NCBI GenBank assembly: GCA_003497135.1
Contig: DNKR01000027.1
Coordinates: 7,285 to 17,033 of the forward strand
Direction of reading: 5' to 3'
Length of the DNA: 9,749 nt
Source of the DNA: Candidatus Uhrbacteria bacterium
GTDB taxonomy: Bacteria; Patescibacteriota; Patescibacteriia; UBA9934; UBA9568
Below are positions 6,135-9,749 of the stretch, one piece after another. Below the pieces are notes generated by a model. That model worked only from the letters and a program-made list of their open reading frames with translations, was not told the DNA's origin and made no database searches. The translations under genes and the position numbers were made by a program. The stretch's first letter is position 1. Each line of letters begins with the position of its first letter.

Positions 6135-7439
6135 ATGATTTTATTTATAACAATATTTTTATTGATTATCGGGTTAATTTTATATCGACCTGGTAAATTT
6201 AGCGAAAGCTCAATTGCAATACTTGGGCTTTTTGTGCTCCTATTTTTAGGGGTTATTCAATGGAGCGAAGTCTATTTTTCTGTCATAGGTAATGAAATGT
6301 TGCAACCATTTAAGATTGTTTTGATTTTAATAACCTTGGCAGTTCTTTCAACCGCTCTTGATGATTACGGATTCTTTAAATATGCCTCATATAAAGCAAT
6401 ATTGTGGTCAAAAAATAATGGCAAGGTTTTGTTCAGAAATTTTTATATTCTCACTCTCGTTTTAACAGCCTTCACATCAAACGATGTTGATGTTTTGACA
6501 GTCACACCGATTATTCTTTGGTTTGCTCTGACGACAAAGATTAATCCATTCCCATACCTTATGGCTGTCTTTGTGGCCGCAAATGTTAGTTCAATGGAAT
6601 TTTTGTTTGGAAACTTAACCAATATAGTCATAGGAGATGTTTTTAATATTGGTTTCTTGCAGTTTTTTATAACAATGTTTATTCCAACAGTAATTACGCG
6701 TGTACTTTTATATTTTATTTTGAAGGCAATATTTTATAAAGAATTAAAAGAAACACTTTTAGCAAAAAAGGATCTTGGGGAAGTTCAGAACACACTTAAA
6801 CAACCACTACCAAATAAAAGGAAAAACATTATAGTTCTTTCAACATTGGCCGTTGTTTTAATCTTGAGTGTATTAACTGATTTTATGCCCGTTGAATTGT
6901 GGATGGTTACTTCGCTTGGAGCATTGTTTGTTTTGTTGTCTGGAGAATTTAACATAATAGAGCGATTAAAAGTTATTCCATGGAATGTTGTAGCGTTTGT
7001 ATTGGTATTCATTGCTCTAACAACAAAACTCCAAACCATAGGGTTTATTGATCTAGTCACAGTAAAGTTTTCTTCGCATCTTCAAAATTTTTGGGAAGCA
7101 ATTTTTTTCTCAAGCATAGCGAGCGCTGTCAGTAGCGGCATTATTAACAATATTCCAACCTCAATGAGTTTATCTCAAGCATTTTACATATTGACTCAAA
7201 ATCAATCCAATCTAATTCAGCAGGCAGTGGCATTTGGGCTTGTGATCGGAACCAATCTTGGCGCGCTAATTACTCCAGTCGGGGCACTAGCAACTATTTT
7301 GTGGATGACTCTAATTCGTCAGAAGGGTTATGTGTTTCCATTAAAGCGTTTTATGGTTGTTGGTATCGGGATAGGCTTTATTGCAATTATGGTTTCAGCA
7401 ACACTTGTTGGACTGCAGATGATTTTATTAACAACTTAA
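6135..7439 (+). CDS. ArsB/NhaD-type (ion transporter superfamily) permease
   Basis: The product has 434 residues and about 11-12 hydrophobic segments, so it is an inner-membrane transporter. The two halves carry the repeated signature of the ArsB/NhaD/SLC13 group. The first half has FTSNDVDVLTVTPIIL (113-128) and GNLTNIVIG (159-167). The second half has INNIPTSMSLSQAF (337-350) and GTNLGALITPVGALATILW (372-390). A charged loop at about 201-230 separates the halves. In this superfamily the polar breaks in the signature helices line the ion path. Known members export arsenite, exchange Na+/H+ or import carboxylates, and the substrate here cannot be told. No arsR, arsC or arsA lies nearby, which argues weakly against an arsenite role. 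A PII-like gene follows 7 nt downstream. No Shine-Dalgarno site precedes the ATG. Confidence 0.8.
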   Translation: MILFITIFLLIIGLILYRPGKFSESSIAILGLFVLLFLGVIQWSEVYFSVIGNEMLQPFKIVLILITLAVLSTALDDYGFFKYASYKAILWSKNNGKVLFRNFYILTLVLTAFTSNDVDVLTVTPIILWFALTTKINPFPYLMAVFVAANVSSMEFLFGNLTNIVIGDVFNIGFLQFFITMFIPTVITRVLLYFILKAIFYKELKETLLAKKDLGEVQNTLKQPLPNKRKNIIVLSTLAVVLILSVLTDFMPVELWMVTSLGALFVLLSGEFNIIERLKVIPWNVVAFVLVFIALTTKLQTIGFIDLVTVKFSSHLQNFWEAIFFSSIASAVSSGIINNIPTSMSLSQAFYILTQNQSNLIQQAVAFGLVIGTNLGALITPVGALATILWMTLIRQKGYVFPLKRFMVVGIGIGFIAIMVSATLVGLQMILLTT

Positions 7440-7446
7440 TTATTTT

Positions 7447-7794
7447 ATGAAAAAATATTACCTGCTTGTCTGTTATGTAAATAAAAAATCTCTTCTAGAG
7501 AAAATTCTTGGCGTCATGTTTGAACTAGGTGCTGGAGGTGCGACAGTTATTAAGAGTTTTGGTATTGGAAGATCTCAAGTTGAGGATGCCATGTTATTTA
7601 CAGGATTTAAGGACCTGATAAATAAAAGTACTGAAAAAGATCACTTCACTATTCATTGCATTATTCCGTCTTCACTTAAAGAAAAAATTACCAAAAAATT
7701 AACTTCGACATACGGAAACTTTAAAGATCCTTCCGTTGGTTTATTTTCAATAATTACCATCGATGAAGTGTATGGTTTATCCGAGGCAAGATAG
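7447..7794 (+). CDS. PII-like (GlnB-superfamily-like) small signalling protein
   Basis: The product has 115 residues, the size of PII proteins. The pattern fits the ferredoxin-like fold: strand YYLLVCYV (4-11), helix KSLLEKILGVMFELG (14-28), then GAGGATVIKSFGIGR (28-42), which resembles the PII segment before the T-loop. A loop follows at 43-65, then strand HFTIHCIIP (66-74), helix 77-89 and strand GLFSIITIDEVYGL (98-111). The canonical T-loop tyrosine and ATP-binding motifs of GlnB/GlnK are not seen, so it is a divergent PII-like protein. Such proteins usually form trimers and bind nucleotides or small molecules. It sits 7 nt after the permease, so it is co-transcribed and probably regulates that transporter, as GlnK does with AmtB and SbtB with SbtA. 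There is no Shine-Dalgarno site. Confidence 0.65.
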   Translation: MKKYYLLVCYVNKKSLLEKILGVMFELGAGGATVIKSFGIGRSQVEDAMLFTGFKDLINKSTEKDHFTIHCIIPSSLKEKITKKLTSTYGNFKDPSVGLFSIITIDEVYGLSEAR

Positions 7795-7810
7795 AGCATT
7801 TGCTTGTAAT

Positions 7811-7844
7811 TTGGAGCATATCAGAAAAATTATATCAAAAAATA
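7811..7844 (+). repeat. Imperfect 34-bp direct repeat, copy 2 (orphan polX start region)
   Basis: This is the second copy of 6049-6082. On the minus strand it still has TGATATAAT (7829-7837) and an ATG (7817-7819). That ATG opens M-L-Q-I-T-S-K, against M-L-Q-V-S-N-K in polX, after which similarity ends. The frame closes after 21 codons, so it is a fragment rather than a gene. It is joined directly to the DUF4173 gene's terminator. Confidence 0.75.
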
Positions 7845-7867
7845 GCCGTCTTGGGACAGCTATTTTT
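7838..7867. terminator. Bidirectional terminator between the PII-like and DUF4173 genes
   Basis: AAAAATAGC (7838-7846) pairs with GCTATTTTT (7859-7867). After one C-A mismatch a 3-bp GTC/GAC inner stem closes the loop TTGG. The A- and T-runs allow action both ways. It ends the permease operon on the plus strand and the DUF4173 gene, 10 nt away, on the minus strand. Its left arm overlaps repeat copy 2. Confidence 0.75.
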
Positions 7868-7877
7868 GTTTTGATGC

Positions 7878-9548
7878 TTAGAAGTTTTCTCTCATAAGTT
7901 TTGCTCGCATTCTTGATAAGTTCCATGATTGCCAGTTGCCGGAATATTTGGAATTCATAAAATCTTTGCCGTTCCATTTTTTAATTGGAATAGTTTGATT
8001 ATCATCTTCTAATCTTATAATTTCATTTATGAATGTATCATGTTCCTGTCTTATTTTGACGAGTTCATCATTAATAATTGCAATTTCATTCTGTGTTTGG
8101 GCTTGCGGATTTGTTCTATTTGAAGTTATTAAGTAAGACCGTTGATTATTAAGGCGCTGTATTCTTTCATTATAATCTTGTTCTGTTTTTGCCAGTCGTA
8201 TATTTGTTTCAAGCACTTTTTTAAATTCATCTGTTTTAATATGCTCCGCAATTGCCGGCACGGCATCATCGGACAAATTGAACAAGTATACATAATCAAT
8301 TTTATAATCGTTTTGCGCGCGCTCTATGTTTTTCTTTGCAATCAAAAGATCGGGATTCATGATGTTTAGAATTATGAGAGCCCAGGCGAAAACAAATACC
8401 ATTGAACGCAACAGGAAATTATCAGAGATTTTTTTGATGATTATGCCTAAGAGCAACAAAAGCAAAATTACAGCCACAACGATCAAAAAATAATGGCTGA
8501 ACAAACGCATTCTTGTAAACCCGAACGCTTCTTCGTACAAAGACAGCCGCATCCAAGACGACACAAGAACCACTATTGTTTGAATCACCAACAGAACTTG
8601 CAATGCGGAATTGGCAACGCGCAAATTTTTATTGCGCAGGATTCGCGCTGTCCAGATCATTCCAGCAACAATGATTGACGCGGCTAGTAATTGAAAGAAT
8701 CCTGTGCGCGCGTATTCGGCGTATGTCAGGCCGAATTTTTCTATTCCAGCACGGCCGCCGAAAAAATACATTGCTTGTATTCCGATAAACAGTGTAAAAA
8801 CGATATTTGTCGCAATAAACACAATCAATGATTCAATGCCAAAATTCCGCTCGCGGACTTCGTGCGATAAAGCGCGTACGCTTGGTCTTTTCCAAAACGC
8901 CGCTCCCAGCATTGGAGCCGCGATGCCAGCTACAACAACCGTAATAATAATATTTTCAATCGCCGGATTGATCCAGTCAGGGCTAAACATGTCTTTTAGC
9001 AGTTTTCCAGCCACAAGGTCCGCGTTTGCGAAAAGCAATACAAAAACCAGCGCGAAAACAATTGCTATAACTGTTCCGATAATCACGCGCCTTGTGTTTT
9101 TAGAGCGTTCCGGAATTAGTTTTGAAAATATTGGCAGTGAGTTTACAAACCCGTTTGCAATATCAAGAATAGGGAATATTAAATAATCGTTTATTCTGTA
9201 CAGTTTCGTTTGTGTTCCGTACAAGTTGGACAAAAGCAAAAAGAATAAATACGCAACAGCGATTAGATTAAGTGCCAAAAGAAATTTGCTGTCTAAAATC
9301 GCCGGGAAAACAGATAGAGCAAGAATAGTGATTGAAATACCGACCTCGTTCCAGCTCATGTGCTTGTGCGTAATGCGATCAAATGCTGTGATGAGTCCGA
9401 GAACGATGACCCAAAAAATCGGCACAGAAATGCCGGGCGCGTGTTTGTAAAATAGCAAAGTCCAGATTATTCCAATAAACAGTGACGCAATACCTATCCA
9501 AAATGGTTTTATAGCGGGTATGGGTTTATATTCACTTGGTAAGTCCAT
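7878..9548 (-). CDS. DUF4173-family multi-spanning membrane protein
   Basis: The product has 556 residues and about 11-12 predicted membrane helices in residues 14-397, then a soluble tail. Recognisable family segments are LTYAEYARTGFFQLL (274-288), LYEEAFGFTRMRLFSH (338-352, an LYxxaxGxTxxR motif), NPDLLIAKKNIER (398-410), DYVYLFNLSDDAVPAI (418-433) and NWQSWNLSRMRA (538-549). These match DUF4173/DUF4153-type proteins, whose function is unknown, with some linked to cell envelope or regulation. Residues about 438-515 are charged, with heptad-like spacing, and look like a coiled-coil hairpin between two conserved tail motifs. This may be longer than in typical members. There is no signal peptide beyond the first helix. 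The start at 9548 is consistent with the promoter at 9567-9595. No Shine-Dalgarno site is seen. Confidence 0.75.
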   Translation of the reverse strand: MDLPSEYKPIPAIKPFWIGIASLFIGIIWTLLFYKHAPGISVPIFWVIVLGLITAFDRITHKHMSWNEVGISITILALSVFPAILDSKFLLALNLIAVAYLFFLLLSNLYGTQTKLYRINDYLIFPILDIANGFVNSLPIFSKLIPERSKNTRRVIIGTVIAIVFALVFVLLFANADLVAGKLLKDMFSPDWINPAIENIIITVVVAGIAAPMLGAAFWKRPSVRALSHEVRERNFGIESLIVFIATNIVFTLFIGIQAMYFFGGRAGIEKFGLTYAEYARTGFFQLLAASIIVAGMIWTARILRNKNLRVANSALQVLLVIQTIVVLVSSWMRLSLYEEAFGFTRMRLFSHYFLIVVAVILLLLLLGIIIKKISDNFLLRSMVFVFAWALIILNIMNPDLLIAKKNIERAQNDYKIDYVYLFNLSDDAVPAIAEHIKTDEFKKVLETNIRLAKTEQDYNERIQRLNNQRSYLITSNRTNPQAQTQNEIAIINDELVKIRQEHDTFINEIIRLEDDNQTIPIKKWNGKDFMNSKYSGNWQSWNLSRMRAKLMRENF

Positions 9549-9566
9549 ATTTTTAGTTTTTGAGTA

Positions 9567-9595
9567 ATTAAATATATACGTTTAAACTGTATCAA
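9567..9595 (-). promoter_or_regulatory. Promoter of the DUF4173 gene
   Basis: Minus-strand TTGATA (9590-9595) is followed after 17 nt by TTTAAT (9567-9572, five of six). Transcription would start near 9560, about 12 nt before the ATG at 9548. Confidence 0.5.
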
Positions 9596-9639
9596 AAATC
9601 TCACCGCATTGGAAGCGCACATATTTAGCTTCGCAAAAC

Positions 9640-9667
9640 AAAAACCCCGCCAAAAAGCGGGGTTTTT
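9640..9667. terminator. Bidirectional intrinsic terminator
   Basis: A perfect 11-bp stem (9640-9650 with 9657-9667) with a CCCCGC/GCGGGG core and loop CAAAAA. It is flanked by A- and T-runs. On the minus strand it lies 10 nt after the possible stop at 9678-9680, so it likely ends a leftward gene entering from the right edge and insulates the DUF4173 promoter. Confidence 0.85.
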
Positions 9668-9677
9668 TATTATTAAT

Positions 9678-9749
9678 TCATCTCACGCACTGACAAGGTG
9701 TTTTTTTATCCGTCAGACCGTACTTAGTCGGCCCTGAAAAAATAATTCT
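9678..9749 (-). CDS. Possible C-terminal end of an unidentified leftward gene (partial)
   Basis: One minus-strand frame is open from the window edge for 23 codons and stops at TGA (9678-9680). The other two frames close sooner. The fragment ends KKTPCQCVR. The main support is context: a strong terminator starts 10 nt after the stop, as expected behind a real gene. The piece is too short to identify. Confidence 0.35.
   Translation of the reverse strand, partial: RIIFSGPTKYGLTDKKTPCQCVR

Noticed and set aside
1..9749. CRISPR array, insertion sequence or transposase
   Set aside because: No regularly spaced repeats, no terminal inverted repeats and no transposase or integrase motif were seen. 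The only long repeat is the pair at 6049 and 7811.

Overview
The window looks like a piece of a small bacterial genome, most likely from the Candidate Phyla Radiation (Patescibacteria). This is an inference from content and style, not from a marker gene. Most genes are AT-rich, intergenic gaps are short, and most starts lack a Shine-Dalgarno sequence or sit a few bases after a -10 box. The gene set (TrmB-like regulator, AlkD-like glycosylase, PolX, DUF4173 membrane protein, a GC-rich short hypothetical protein) fits genomes of that group as I remember them.

Layout, left to right. A bidirectional terminator at 151-185 closes a leftward radical SAM gene (243-1610). This gene faces away from a rightward TrmB-family regulator (1781-2536), with two good promoters back to back between them. 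A two-way terminator (2563-2591) separates trmB from a leftward AlkD-like DNA alkylation repair gene (2700-3437) followed by tRNA-Leu(UAA) (2600-2683). Next comes a compositional island at 3484-4215: a near-consensus promoter, a structured leader of about 145 nt, a GC-rich gene for a 154-residue tryptophan-rich protein, and a terminator. A leftward PolX polymerase/PHP gene (4333-6057) follows. Then comes a rightward two-gene operon (6135-7794) for an ArsB/NhaD-type permease and a PII-like small protein, and finally a leftward DUF4173 membrane protein (7878-9548). The right edge holds a terminator and what may be the last codons of another leftward gene.

How the genes may work together. The clearest functional unit is the permease plus PII-like pair, where the small protein may gate the transporter. 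This operon lies between two imperfect 34-bp direct repeats that each carry the polX start region and its extended -10 promoter. That suggests the pair is a cassette inserted between the DUF4173 gene and polX. PolX and AlkD are DNA repair functions. In PolX both histidines of the first PHP metal motif are replaced by glutamine. The only two genes with strong AGGAGG-type ribosome sites, the radical SAM gene and the 154-residue gene, are also the ones whose composition differs from most of their neighbours, which hints at separate origins.
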